This document shows positions 8,308 to 21,754 of a stretch of DNA of 64,000 bases, piece by piece. This DNA comes from Cohnella fermenti (GTDB lineage: Bacteria > Bacillota > Bacilli > Paenibacillales > Paenibacillaceae). Under the pieces are notes generated by a model. It worked only from the letters and a program-made list of their open reading frames with translations. It ran no database searches and was not told where the DNA came from. Numbering within the stretch: position 1 is the stretch's first letter; every line of letters begins with the position of its first letter. The stretch spans positions 1 to 64,000 of the forward strand of contig NZ_SSOB01000012.1 in assembly GCF_004801405.1 (NCBI RefSeq), in the 5' to 3' direction. Position numbers and translations under genes: made by a program.

Positions 8308-9657
8308 ATGAGGAAGTTCAGAGCGGTATCATCGATCCTGGTCCTGGCCGTCGGCGCGGCGGCGCTGGCCGCTTGCGGGAGCAATGGCAATAATAACGGA
8401 GGCAGCGTATCCTCCCAATCTCCGTCGGCAAGCGGAGCGTCCGCCTCCAAGCCGGCGAAGGACCCGGTCACGCTGACATTCGTTATCTCCAACACGGAAG
8501 ACACGACGGCGTTCACGAAGATCTTCGAATCTTACCAGCAGAAGACCGGCAACAAGGTGGAGCTTCAGGCGCTGCCGGGAGCCGATTACGACAACCTGAT
8601 CAAGACGCGCTTCTCCACGGGGGACTTCCCGGACCTGTTCCTTATGCAGCCGGGAACGAAGCAGTACGTGAAGCTGAGAGCGGACGAGACGCTGCACGAA
8701 TGGTCGAACGAGACCGGCGTATGGGACAACGTCATCGACTCCATCAAGGAGTCCCAGGTGCAGGATGACAAGATCTACGGCGTTCCGTACGGCTCGACGG
8801 GTATGATGGGCGTGTTCTACAACAAGGACGTCTTCGCCAAGGTCGGAGTCAACCCGCCGACGAATTACGCGGATCTGATCGAGATCGCCAAGACGATCAA
8901 GGCGGCGGGCATCACGCCGTTCTACGAGGGAGTCAAGGACGCGTGGCCGCCGCAGGTATTCTATTACACCGGATGGGTCACGCAGGTCGATCCGGCGATC
9001 GGCGACGAGGGCGTGGCGAAGCTCAACTCCAACGAGCTGAAGCTGTCCGACATCCCGGAGCTGAAGGACCTGTTCGCGAAGCAGAAGGAGCTGAAGGAGC
9101 TCGGCCTGTACCAGGACAACTACATGTCGGGCACGTATGACGAGCTGCAGAACGAATTCGGCGAAGGCAAGGTGGCGATGACGTTTATGCTCGACGGAGT
9201 CATCTCCCAGCTCGAGAAGAAGTTCGGCAAGGACTTCGTCAGCAGCAGCCTCGGCTTCTTCCCGTTCCCGTCCGAGACCGATACGGGCACCGCGATGATC
9301 ACGCCTCCCAACCAATTGATGGTGCCGGACAAGGCGAAGCATGCGGAGGAAGCGATCGAGCTCGTGAAGTTTATGCTTGAGCCGGAGAACGTCGACCTGT
9401 TCTACGCCAACAAGCCGGGCATTCCGATCTTCAAGGGCGCGACAAGCGAGCTGTATCCGGTACAGGAGGACGTCAAGAAGTACATCGACGACGGCAAGGC
9501 CAAGGTCAACATCCAGAACCGCCTGACTCCTTCGTTCGTGGACTTCTCCAAGACGCTGCAGAACTTCTTCCTCGACGGCAACATCGACAAGGCGATCAAC
9601 GAATTCAGCGACAACTACCAGAAGGACGGCAAGGCGAAGGTGCTCGCGGGCTTCTAA
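8308..9657 (+). CDS. CUT1-type sugar ABC transporter, substrate-binding lipoprotein
   Basis: A 449-residue extracellular solute-binding protein (family 1). The signal peptide ends in the lipobox LAAC with Cys23 as the lipidation site, followed by a Gly/Asn/Ser-rich linker. The mature part has the two-lobed sugar-binding fold (DNLIKTRFSTGDFPDLFL near the start, YGVPYGSTGMMGVFYNKDVF in the hinge region). Two permease genes follow; no ATPase is encoded, which is usual for CUT1 systems that share an MsmX-type ATPase. A strong hairpin after the gene probably keeps its transcript level above that of the permeases. The substrate is likely an oligosaccharide processed by the surrounding glycosidases. 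Confidence 0.93.
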   Translation: MRKFRAVSSILVLAVGAAALAACGSNGNNNGGSVSSQSPSASGASASKPAKDPVTLTFVISNTEDTTAFTKIFESYQQKTGNKVELQALPGADYDNLIKTRFSTGDFPDLFLMQPGTKQYVKLRADETLHEWSNETGVWDNVIDSIKESQVQDDKIYGVPYGSTGMMGVFYNKDVFAKVGVNPPTNYADLIEIAKTIKAAGITPFYEGVKDAWPPQVFYYTGWVTQVDPAIGDEGVAKLNSNELKLSDIPELKDLFAKQKELKELGLYQDNYMSGTYDELQNEFGEGKVAMTFMLDGVISQLEKKFGKDFVSSSLGFFPFPSETDTGTAMITPPNQLMVPDKAKHAEEAIELVKFMLEPENVDLFYANKPGIPIFKGATSELYPVQEDVKKYIDDGKAKVNIQNRLTPSFVDFSKTLQNFFLDGNIDKAINEFSDNYQKDGKAKVLAGF

Positions 9658-9714
9658 GCCGTCAAAACCGTCAAAGCCGTCACGGTCGCAACGCCGGGCG
9701 GGTCTGGAAGGAGG

Positions 9715-9759
9715 GAGAAGGGAGTCCGCCCCGGAAGGGTCCGGGGCGGGCCGCTTCTC
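9715..9759 (+). promoter_or_regulatory. Intercistronic stem-loop between binding protein and permease
   Basis: CCGCCCCGG (9726-9734) pairs with CCGGGGCGG (9741-9749) over a 6-nt loop; outer flanks GAGAAG and CTTCTC extend it. There is no T tract, so it looks like an mRNA-stabilising or processing hairpin of the kind often found after binding-protein genes rather than a full terminator. Confidence 0.65.
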
Positions 9760-9812
9760 CGAAGCCGCCGCCGCCGCAAGCCAAGGAGCCAAGGAGGCAA
9801 GGAGGGGAGCAC

Positions 9813-10682
9813 ATGGAGAGACGCAAGTACCCGCTTTATTTTTCGTACCCCGCGTTAGCCGTATTTCTTCTGTTCTTCATCGCTCCGACCTTGATCGGAG
9901 TGTACTATAGCTTCACCGATTGGAACGTCAATGCCGATTCGATTCGCTTCATCGGATTCGACAACTACAAGGCGCTGTTCGGGGAACCGCGACTCGGGAA
10001 GGCCTTGTCCAATACATTGATCTTCGCCGCCGCGGTGACGCTGCTCCAGAACGCGGTCGGCCTCGGGCTCGCGCTGCTGATGAACGAGGCGATTCGGATG
10101 CGCAACCTGTACCGCACGATCTTCTTCATGCCTTACGTGATCGCCCCTATCGTCATCGGCTATGTTTTCCGCGCGATCTACCACCCCGAGCACGGAATCG
10201 TGAACGAGGCGCTCGGCTGGATCGGCCTCGGCTCGCTGGGCCAGGACTGGCTGAACGATCCGAAGTGGGCCTTGTTCTCCATTATTATGACCGACATCTG
10301 GCGCGTGGCCGGCTTCGCGATGGTCGTCTATCTGGCGGGCCTGCAGTTCATTCCCAAGGATCTGACCGAGAGCGCGTCGATCGACGGTGCCAGCTATTGG
10401 CGCCGGTTCCGCCACATTGTGTTCCCCTTGCTCGCCGCCTCGTTCACCGTTAACGTGCTCCTGTCCGTCATCGGCTCGATGAAGGTGTTCGAGATGGTCA
10501 TGATGCTCACCGACGGCGGGCCCGGCTACACGACGGAAGTGTTCTATACGTATATTCGCAGCACGTTCAGCATGGGAATGATGGGGTATTCGACGGCGAT
10601 CAACCTGGTGCTGTTCGTCCTCGTGACGGTTGTCGGCGTTCCGGTGCTGCTGGCCTTGAAGAAGCGGGAGGTGGAGATGTAA
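9813..10682 (+). CDS. CUT1 sugar ABC transporter permease (MalF-like)
   Basis: A 289-residue integral membrane protein with about six hydrophobic segments, starting LYFSYPALAVFLLFFIAP. The cytoplasmic EAA loop, which docks to the ATPase, is visible as ESASIDGASYWRRFRHIVFP near residues 188-207. It is preceded by AGGAGG-type sequence just before the ATG. Its stop overlaps the next permease start (TAATG at 10680-10684), so the two are translationally coupled and form the heterodimeric channel. Confidence 0.93.
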   Translation: MERRKYPLYFSYPALAVFLLFFIAPTLIGVYYSFTDWNVNADSIRFIGFDNYKALFGEPRLGKALSNTLIFAAAVTLLQNAVGLGLALLMNEAIRMRNLYRTIFFMPYVIAPIVIGYVFRAIYHPEHGIVNEALGWIGLGSLGQDWLNDPKWALFSIIMTDIWRVAGFAMVVYLAGLQFIPKDLTESASIDGASYWRRFRHIVFPLLAASFTVNVLLSVIGSMKVFEMVMMLTDGGPGYTTEVFYTYIRSTFSMGMMGYSTAINLVLFVLVTVVGVPVLLALKKREVEM

Positions 10683-11500
10683 TGGAGCATCCGGGCCGCA
10701 GAACGCTCGTGAGTCTCATCGTCTTCCTCGGCGCCCTCGTCATTCTGGTGCCGTTCTACATGATCCTCGTCAACTCCTTCAAGGGAATCCGGGAGTCCGC
10801 GCTGTTCGGGATGGGACTGCCTTCGGAGTGGAGCTTCGACAATTACAAGGAAGTATTCGACAAGGGCAACATCGTGAGAGGCTTCAAGAACAGCTTCCTC
10901 ATCTCGGGCCTCGTCGTCGTGTGCGTGACGCTGTTCGCTTCGATGGCGGCGTTCGTGATCCAGAGGCGGGACGACCGCTTCATGAGATCGGCGTATCTCC
11001 TCTTCATCATGGGGCTGATCGTGCCCGTGTCGATCGTGCCGACGATCCGGCTGATGGGCGACCTGCACATCCGCGGCACCTACCTCAGCCTCATCATGTA
11101 TTACACGGCCGTGCTGCTGCCGTTCGCCGTGTTCCTGCTCGTCGGCTTCATGAAGCAGATTCCGCGGGAGCTGGACGAAGCGGCGCTGCTGGAGGGCTGC
11201 GGCTACTTCCGGCTGTACTGGCGAATCATTCTGCCGCTGCTTGTCACCGTGCTCGTCACGGTCACAATCGTCGTCATGGTGTCGGTCTGGAACGACTTCT
11301 TCGGGCCGTTCTACCTCATGACGGACAGCACCAAGTGGACGATTGTCCTGCAGATCTTCAACTTCGTCTCGCTGTACAACACGAACTGGGGCATCGTCTT
11401 CGCCTTCATGGTCATCGTGATCGCCCCGATTCTGCTCGTTTACCTGCTGCTGCAGCGTTACATTATCGACGGATTGACGGCGGGCTCGGTCAAGGGCTAA
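10682..11500 (+). CDS. CUT1 sugar ABC transporter permease (MalG-like)
   Basis: A 272-residue membrane protein with the binding-protein-dependent permease fold. The first segment is LVSLIVFLGALVILVPFYMI and the EAA loop is ELDEAALLEGCGYFRLYWRI near residues 162-181. It starts within the stop codon of the preceding permease and is the second half of the channel. The response-regulator gene begins 75 nt downstream. Confidence 0.93.
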   Translation: MEHPGRRTLVSLIVFLGALVILVPFYMILVNSFKGIRESALFGMGLPSEWSFDNYKEVFDKGNIVRGFKNSFLISGLVVVCVTLFASMAAFVIQRRDDRFMRSAYLLFIMGLIVPVSIVPTIRLMGDLHIRGTYLSLIMYYTAVLLPFAVFLLVGFMKQIPRELDEAALLEGCGYFRLYWRIILPLLVTVLVTVTIVVMVSVWNDFFGPFYLMTDSTKWTIVLQIFNFVSLYNTNWGIVFAFMVIVIAPILLVYLLLQRYIIDGLTAGSVKG

Positions 11501-11574
11501 GACATTGGTCGGTTCAAAAAAAGGCTTCGGAGGCAAGAGGCACATTCATTCGGATGCGAGGGAGGCTCGGCGGC

Positions 11575-13179
11575 ATGCGCAAAGTTCTCGTAGTCGACGA
11601 CGAGAAATGGATCCGGCGAGGACTCATACAGCTCATTCCATGGGAACGGCTCGGTCTGGAGCTGGCGGGAGAGGCGGCGGACGGCCAGGATGCCTACGAG
11701 CTGGCGCTCGAGGAGAAGCCCGACCTGATGTTCCTCGATATGAGAATGCCGGGACTCGACGGCAGGCAGCTTCTCGGGAAGCTTCAGGAGGAGCTGCCGG
11801 AGCTGCTGACGATCGTCGTCAGCGGCTACTCCGACTTCGAATACACGAAGGAAGCGATCCGGCACCGGGCGTTCGATTATTTGCTGAAGCCGGTGAAGAA
11901 GGAAGAGCTGGCCTCGGTGCTGGAGAAGGCGATCGCCGAGCTGGAACGAAGAGAGGCGCAGCGGGCGTCCGCTTCCGAAGCCGGCGACCGGGAAGGAAGC
12001 TGGCTGCGCGCCGCTCTGACGCGGCGTGCGAGCGGCGAAGCGGCGGAAGGCGAGGAGCCGAAGACGCCTCCGGGATGGGCGGAAGGGGAATGCATCGTGT
12101 TCGTCGCCCAAGAGGATGCCTTCCGCGAGAGCCGGCCCGACGCGGAGCGGGCGGCGGAGGCGGCTCGCGGGCGATTGAAGCAGGCGCGCTCCTTCCATCT
12201 GGGCGGCGACTGGACGTTCGCGCTGACGCCGGGGCCTGACGGCCGGGCCGAGCTGGTCGGCGCCATCGGCCGGAAGCGTTCGCACGGCGGCGAGCCGGAG
12301 CGTCTGCTGGCGGAGCTTCGCGCCATTCTGAGCGAAGCCTGCGGGGCGACGCTCAGCCTGGGCGCGGCCGTCTCGGCGAGCCTGCGCCCGCTGCAGCTGC
12401 AAGAGGCGTGGCGAGCGGCGAGGGAAGCGCTCGGCGGCCGGAAGCTGGGCGACACCGCAGCGATTCTATTGGCGAGAGAGGACGGGCCGGAAGCCTCCGC
12501 GCTGCTGCCTTATCCGCAGGAGGGGGAGAAGGCGTTCCTCCTCGCGCTCCAGATCGGAGGAGCGGAAGCGGCAAGCGAAGCCTTCCGGCAACTGTTCGCG
12601 GCTATCGCGACGGCGGGAACGACGGTCGAGGGGATGCAGCGAAGCGCCGCAATGCTTGTCCACTCGATCGAGAGACAGCTTCAGCAGTCGGGCGGCAGTC
12701 TTGAGAACGTCTGCGGCCGCTCCCCGCTCGCCTATTCCGAGATGATCCGCCAGCGCAACGACCGAGGCTCCGTCAGCGTGCTTTTCGAACGGGAGATCAT
12801 TCCCGCCATCCTGTCCCAAGGCGGCCAGACGGGGAGCAAGCAAGGAGAGCGGCTTGTCCGGGAGATTCAGAAGCTGGTGGAGGCGCACTACGATCAGGCG
12901 CTGTCGCTGCAGCAGATCGCCGAGACGCGATTCGTCAACCCGGACTACCTGAGCCGGCTGTTCAAGAAGACGACGGGCCGCACATTCGTCGATTACCTGA
13001 CCGATTGCCGCATTCATAAAGCGATCGAGCTGATGAAGAATCCCGCTTACAAAAACTACGAAATCGCGCAACTCGTCGGCTATGACGACTACCGGTACTT
13101 CAGCCAGATTTTCAAGAAGAAGACGGGCAAGACGATCGGGGAGTTCCGGAGCCGGGCGGAGTGCGCGAGCCCATCCTAA
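11575..13179 (+). CDS. YesN-like response regulator with AraC-type DNA-binding domain
   Basis: A 534-residue regulator. The N-terminal receiver domain has KVLVVDDEKWIRRG, phospho-acceptor D55 in MFLDMRMPG, and the switch residues VSGYSDFEYTKEA and YLLKPVKKEEL. A long variable middle region (about 130-420) leads to two AraC helix-turn-helix units at about 425-525 (LSLQQIAETRFVNPDYLSRLF, then YEIAQLVGYDDYRYFSQIF). The ATG at 11575 is taken because GGAGG (11561-11565) precedes it and the receiver domain begins there; the frame is open far upstream but overlaps the permease gene. It is the likely partner of the kinase at 6358 and activator of this transporter operon. Confidence 0.93.
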   Translation: MRKVLVVDDEKWIRRGLIQLIPWERLGLELAGEAADGQDAYELALEEKPDLMFLDMRMPGLDGRQLLGKLQEELPELLTIVVSGYSDFEYTKEAIRHRAFDYLLKPVKKEELASVLEKAIAELERREAQRASASEAGDREGSWLRAALTRRASGEAAEGEEPKTPPGWAEGECIVFVAQEDAFRESRPDAERAAEAARGRLKQARSFHLGGDWTFALTPGPDGRAELVGAIGRKRSHGGEPERLLAELRAILSEACGATLSLGAAVSASLRPLQLQEAWRAAREALGGRKLGDTAAILLAREDGPEASALLPYPQEGEKAFLLALQIGGAEAASEAFRQLFAAIATAGTTVEGMQRSAAMLVHSIERQLQQSGGSLENVCGRSPLAYSEMIRQRNDRGSVSVLFEREIIPAILSQGGQTGSKQGERLVREIQKLVEAHYDQALSLQQIAETRFVNPDYLSRLFKKTTGRTFVDYLTDCRIHKAIELMKNPAYKNYEIAQLVGYDDYRYFSQIFKKKTGKTIGEFRSRAECASPS

Positions 13180-13194
13180 AGGAGAGAACCTGCG

Positions 13195-14919
13195 ATGACA
13201 CGACGACTGATTCCCGACACGCTGACGCTGGAGGAGCGAGCCGGGCACGCGCTGAACGCGATGGCCGGCATGGCCGATCCGGAATACGGAGGCATCCCGT
13301 TCTTCGCGGCGAACCTGATGAACGACCCCGCCAACCTGACGCACGGGGACTGGGACTTCGGCTCCTCGCACGGGCGTATGATCGACGGGATGATTCTGGC
13401 CCGTCACATGTCCGGCGAGACGTTCGGGGAGGAGACGGAGCAGCGCTACCGCGACAACCTGATGACCTTCTTCAAGGAGGACGGGCTGAGCTACCGCCAA
13501 GAGAACCCGAACTTCGGCTGGGAGCCGAACGCCAACCTGATCGACCAGCGGGCGGTCATCCTGTCGCTGACGACCTGGTACATGGCGACGGGAGACGCGA
13601 AGGTGAAGGAGGTCGCCGACCGCCACGTCGCCGCGCTGAAGAAGATCGCGATCAAGGAGCGGGAGGTGTGGTACTACCCGGCTTCCGAATACAAGGAGGG
13701 CGGCTGGCCTTCCGCGAACGCGATGCTGCTGCGGCTCGCTCCCGATCCGGCGGCGTTCTGCGGGCGGCTTGTCATGCCGCTGCTGAAGTACCACGAGCTG
13801 ACGGGAAGCCGCGACGCGTTCGAGCTGTGCCAGTTCTTCACGGCGATGATCGTCGAGCGCAGCGGCGTGTTCAACAAGGACGGCAGCTTCAACGACGCGC
13901 TTGCCTACCGCAGCGGGCACTTCCATACCCGGCTCGGCACCCTTGACGCGATTGCAAGATTCGGCGCCTTCACCGGGGACGCTTCGCTGATCGCGTTCGT
14001 GGAGAAGAGCTACGCCTGGGCGCTGACGCAGTGCACCGCCTTCGGCTGGACGCCGGGCGACATGAAGGAGCAAGCCTACGAGCACGAGACATGCTCGCTT
14101 GTCGACCTGATCGCCACCGGCATCACGCTGGCGAAGAGCGGCTATACGAAGTATTGGGGCACGGTCGAGCGCTTCATCCGCAACCATCTGACCGAATCGC
14201 AGTTGCTTGAGCTCGATTGGGTGAAGGAGACGGACGACCGTTCGCGCAATGTGGCCGGGAGCATCAGCTACACGAACGTGGCCGCCAGCACGCGCGGGGC
14301 GTTCGCCGGGTATTCCGCGCCGAACGACTTCTGCTGCGACGTGAACCATGGCCGCGGGCATACGAACGACCTGCAGATCTGCTGCCTGGGGTCGGGCACG
14401 CGAGGGCTCTACATGGGGTGGAGCAACACGATTACGGAGAAGGACGGCAAGGTAAGCGTCAACTTCCTGCTTAACCGCGGCTCGGTCTGGCTGGACGTGG
14501 AATCGTATCTGCCCCACGAGGGCAAGGTTGTGCTTCGGGTGAACAAGGACCTGCCGTCCCTGCAGGTGCGGATTCCGGAGTGGGCCGGCTTCGCCAAGGT
14601 ACGGATCGTCCGCGAGCGGGACGGGAGGAGCGAGGAAGGGCGCGGCTCGGAGCCGAGCCGCTGGGCGAAGGAAGTGTTCCTGCAATTAAACGAGGCGTAC
14701 GCGGGCGAGACGATCACGATCACGTTCCCGCTGTCCGAGCGGACGACGGTGGAGACGGCCATCGGCCAGACGTTCGTGACCGAATGGCGCGGCGACGACG
14801 TCGTCGGCATCTCGCCGCGCGGCACGAAGCATCCGTTCTATTCAGGCCGGCGCGTCCATGACGTCGCCCCGATGCGCGAAGGCGAGCTTCGCCGCGTCGA
14901 GAACGAATTCGTATGGTAA
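13195..14919 (+). CDS. GH127-type beta-L-arabinofuranosidase family protein
   Basis: A 574-residue protein with an (alpha/alpha)6 barrel followed by a beta-sandwich. The diagnostic residues of the GH127 zinc/cysteine site are present: E298 and C300 in HETCSL, and the adjacent pair C396-C397 in LQICCLGSG, matching E338, C340, C417 and C418 of HypBA1, where the first of the paired cysteines is the nucleophile. Activity on beta-L-arabinofuranosides is therefore likely, although the barrel is divergent from HypBA1 and the sequence after CC (LGSG instead of PPN) is unusual. There is no signal peptide, so it acts in the cytoplasm. It starts 15 nt after the response regulator with AAAGGAGAG upstream. 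Confidence 0.72.
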   Translation: MTRRLIPDTLTLEERAGHALNAMAGMADPEYGGIPFFAANLMNDPANLTHGDWDFGSSHGRMIDGMILARHMSGETFGEETEQRYRDNLMTFFKEDGLSYRQENPNFGWEPNANLIDQRAVILSLTTWYMATGDAKVKEVADRHVAALKKIAIKEREVWYYPASEYKEGGWPSANAMLLRLAPDPAAFCGRLVMPLLKYHELTGSRDAFELCQFFTAMIVERSGVFNKDGSFNDALAYRSGHFHTRLGTLDAIARFGAFTGDASLIAFVEKSYAWALTQCTAFGWTPGDMKEQAYEHETCSLVDLIATGITLAKSGYTKYWGTVERFIRNHLTESQLLELDWVKETDDRSRNVAGSISYTNVAASTRGAFAGYSAPNDFCCDVNHGRGHTNDLQICCLGSGTRGLYMGWSNTITEKDGKVSVNFLLNRGSVWLDVESYLPHEGKVVLRVNKDLPSLQVRIPEWAGFAKVRIVRERDGRSEEGRGSEPSRWAKEVFLQLNEAYAGETITITFPLSERTTVETAIGQTFVTEWRGDDVVGISPRGTKHPFYSGRRVHDVAPMREGELRRVENEFVW

Positions 14920-14935
14920 GAGAGGAGAACGGACG

Positions 14936-15619
14936 ATGAAGACGGTCGTTGCCGTATATACCGGCCAAGGCTTGGCCGATCCGCTGAAGAAGGTATTCCA
15001 GGAGCTGCTGCCGGACGTCCGGCTCGTCAATATCATCGACGACAGCCTGATCGGCGACGTCGTGAAGGCGGGACGCATTCCGCCCGGCGTTGCGAGAAGA
15101 TTGGTCCAGTACTACCGCAACGGCGAAGAGCTGGGGGCGGACGTCATTCTGAACACGTGCTCGTCCGTCGGCGAAGTCGCGGACGATGCGGGGAAGCTGA
15201 TCGGCATCCCGATCGTCAAGATCGACCAGGCGATGGCGGCGAGAGCGGCCGCTTCGTACGAGCGGATCGCGGTGCTGGCGACGCTGCCTTCGACGCTTGA
15301 GCCGACGATGCGGCTCATCGAGAAGGAGGCCGCGGCGGCGGGCCGGGCAGTGACGTTGGTGAACGGTCTCGCCGCCGGCGCGTTCGAGGCGCTGAACGGC
15401 GGCCGTCCGGAGGAGCACGACCGCCTGATCCTCGAGACGGCGGAGCGGGTCGCCGGCGAGGCGGACGCGATTGTGCTCGCCCAGGGCTCGATGGCCCGCA
15501 TGGAGAGCAAGCTGGCCGCAGCGACGGGCAAGCCGGTGCTGTCGAGCCCGCGGCTTGGCGTCGAGCAGGTGCGCGAGGTGCTGGAGCGGCTCTCCCGCGA
15601 AGGGGAGGCCGCGCGATGA
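14936..15619 (+). CDS. Aspartate/glutamate/hydantoin racemase-family protein, one-cysteine variant
   Basis: A 227-residue protein of the Asp/Glu racemase superfamily (two Rossmann-like lobes). The first catalytic cysteine is present as C75 in NTCSSVGE. The position of the second cysteine, near residues 182-186, reads AQGSM, so a canonical two-base racemase mechanism is doubtful; relatives with one cysteine include decarboxylases and isomerases of acidic compounds. AGAGGAG precedes the ATG at 14936; an upstream in-frame start is rejected because it overlaps the GH127 gene. Its stop overlaps the RuBisCO-like gene start by 4 nt, so it probably acts in the same pathway. Confidence 0.7.
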   Translation: MKTVVAVYTGQGLADPLKKVFQELLPDVRLVNIIDDSLIGDVVKAGRIPPGVARRLVQYYRNGEELGADVILNTCSSVGEVADDAGKLIGIPIVKIDQAMAARAAASYERIAVLATLPSTLEPTMRLIEKEAAAAGRAVTLVNGLAAGAFEALNGGRPEEHDRLILETAERVAGEADAIVLAQGSMARMESKLAAATGKPVLSSPRLGVEQVREVLERLSREGEAAR

Positions 15620-16914
15620 GCGGCGCCCGGAGCGATAAGTCGGCCGGCGCTTCGGGAGCGGGGCGCGTCGTCGCGGAGTATCTCGTCGAGACGCCATGGC
15701 CGCTCGCTCGCGCCGCCGAGGTGATCGCGGGCGAGCAGTCGACCGGCACCTTCACCGCGGTGCCGGGGGAGACGGCTTCGCTGAAGGAGCGCCACGGGGC
15801 GCGGATCGAGGAGATCGTTCCGCTCGAGGATGCGGCGGCTCCGCTGCTTCCCGGAGCGAAGCTTCCGCCGGGCCATGATGGGCGTTACCGGCGCGGCAAG
15901 ATTAAGGTGTCGTACCCGATCGCCAACTTCGGGCCTTCGATTCCGAATCTGATGAGCGCGATCGCGGGCAATCTGTTCGAGCTGCAGGAGCTGTCCGGCC
16001 TGCGGTTGCTCGATATCGAGCTGCCGGACGCCTTCGCGAGTCGGTATCCGGGGCCGAAGTTCGGCCTCGCGGGAACCCGCCGCCTGACCGGCGTGTCCGG
16101 CCGGCCGATTCTCGGCTCGATCGTCAAGCCGAGCGTCGGCCTGTCGGCCGAGGAGCTTGGCGATCTCGTCTACGAGCTGGCCGTCGCCGGGCTCGACTTC
16201 ATCAAGGACGACGAGCTGAACGCGAATCCGCCGTACCTGCCGCTTGAGCAGAAGGTGCGCGCGGTCATGACGGCAATCGAGCGGGCGGCGGACGTCACCG
16301 GCAAGAAGACGATGTATGCGTTCAACATCACCGGGGACATCGACGAGATGAGCCGCCATCACGACGTCGTCGTCGAGGCGGGCGGCAATTGCGTCATGGC
16401 GAGCGTGCTCAGCATCGGCTTCGCGGGGCTCGCCCACCTGAACGGCTACAGCGAGGTGCCGATCCATGCGCACCGCAATCAATGGGGCATGCTCACCCGC
16501 AGCCCGGGGCTCGGCATGGAGTTTACAGCCTTCCAGAAGCTGTGCCGGCTGGCCGGGGCGGACCAGCTCCACGTGAACGGGCTGAACAGCAAGTTCTACG
16601 AGAGCAACGAATCGGTCGTGCGGTCGATCCAAGCTTGCGCGCGTCCGCTGTTCGGCGGCTACGAGACGGTGCCGGTCGTCTCGTCCGCGCAGTGGGCCGG
16701 CTCGGCCCCGGCTACGTACGAGGCGATCCGCAGCGTGGACGTGATGCACCTCGCCGGGGGAGGCATGCTCGCCCATCCGGACGGCCCTGCCGCCGGCTTC
16801 GCCTCCATGCGCCAAGGCTGGGAAGCGGCCGCGGCGGGCATCGCGCTGGAGCGATATGCCGAGGACCATCCGGAGCTGGCCCGCGCGATCGAGAAATACG
16901 GAAAGAAGGGCTGA
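15616..16914 (+). CDS. RuBisCO-like protein (RLP), possible 3-oxo-isoapionate-4-phosphate decarboxylase or related enzyme
   Basis: A 432-residue RuBisCO large-chain superfamily member. Active-site landmarks are kept: K171 in KPSVGL (spinach K175), K197-D198-D199-E200 in FIKDDE (the carbamylated K201 and metal ligands D203/E204), H286-R287 in HAHRNQWG (H294/R295), K326 in the loop-6 region NSKF (K334) and AGGGMLAHP for phosphate. The residue equal to spinach H298 is W. RLPs next to DUF1537 kinases are known in D-apiose catabolism, where the kinase makes 3-oxo-isoapionate 4-phosphate and the RLP decarboxylates or cleaves it (OiaK with OiaX or OiaT). Retained metal and carbamate residues mean it is catalytic. 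The precise reaction is inference from the gene pair. Confidence 0.82.
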   Translation: MSGARSDKSAGASGAGRVVAEYLVETPWPLARAAEVIAGEQSTGTFTAVPGETASLKERHGARIEEIVPLEDAAAPLLPGAKLPPGHDGRYRRGKIKVSYPIANFGPSIPNLMSAIAGNLFELQELSGLRLLDIELPDAFASRYPGPKFGLAGTRRLTGVSGRPILGSIVKPSVGLSAEELGDLVYELAVAGLDFIKDDELNANPPYLPLEQKVRAVMTAIERAADVTGKKTMYAFNITGDIDEMSRHHDVVVEAGGNCVMASVLSIGFAGLAHLNGYSEVPIHAHRNQWGMLTRSPGLGMEFTAFQKLCRLAGADQLHVNGLNSKFYESNESVVRSIQACARPLFGGYETVPVVSSAQWAGSAPATYEAIRSVDVMHLAGGGMLAHPDGPAAGFASMRQGWEAAAAGIALERYAEDHPELARAIEKYGKKG

Positions 16915-16920
16915 GACCTC

Positions 16921-21601
<4,681 letters not shown>

Positions 21602-21678
21602 TTGGCCGCTGGTTTTGTCATCTTCCACAATGGAAGCTCAAGGCATTCGTGAATGTGACCAATGTGATGTTAGAGTTG

Positions 21679-21721
21679 TTGACGTACCCTTCGCTTCTCG
21701 CTAGGATTTAGACTTAAATCC
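21679..21721 (+). promoter_or_regulatory. Promoter with palindromic operator for the BMP/Rieske operon
   Basis: TTGACG (21679-21684), 17 nt, TAGGAT (21702-21707), the same hexamers and spacing as the promoter at 3476. A perfect inverted repeat GGATTTA-GACT-TAAATCC (21704-21721) covers the -10 and the start site, as expected for a repressor site. No linked regulator for it is obvious. Confidence 0.65.
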
Positions 21722-21754
21722 TGGTTGCCAATAGATGAGAAGGGGAGATCAACT

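Noticed and set aside
10828-11574. Upstream extension of the response regulator frame
   Set aside because: It overlaps the permease gene in another frame; the receiver domain and ribosome site place the start at 11575.
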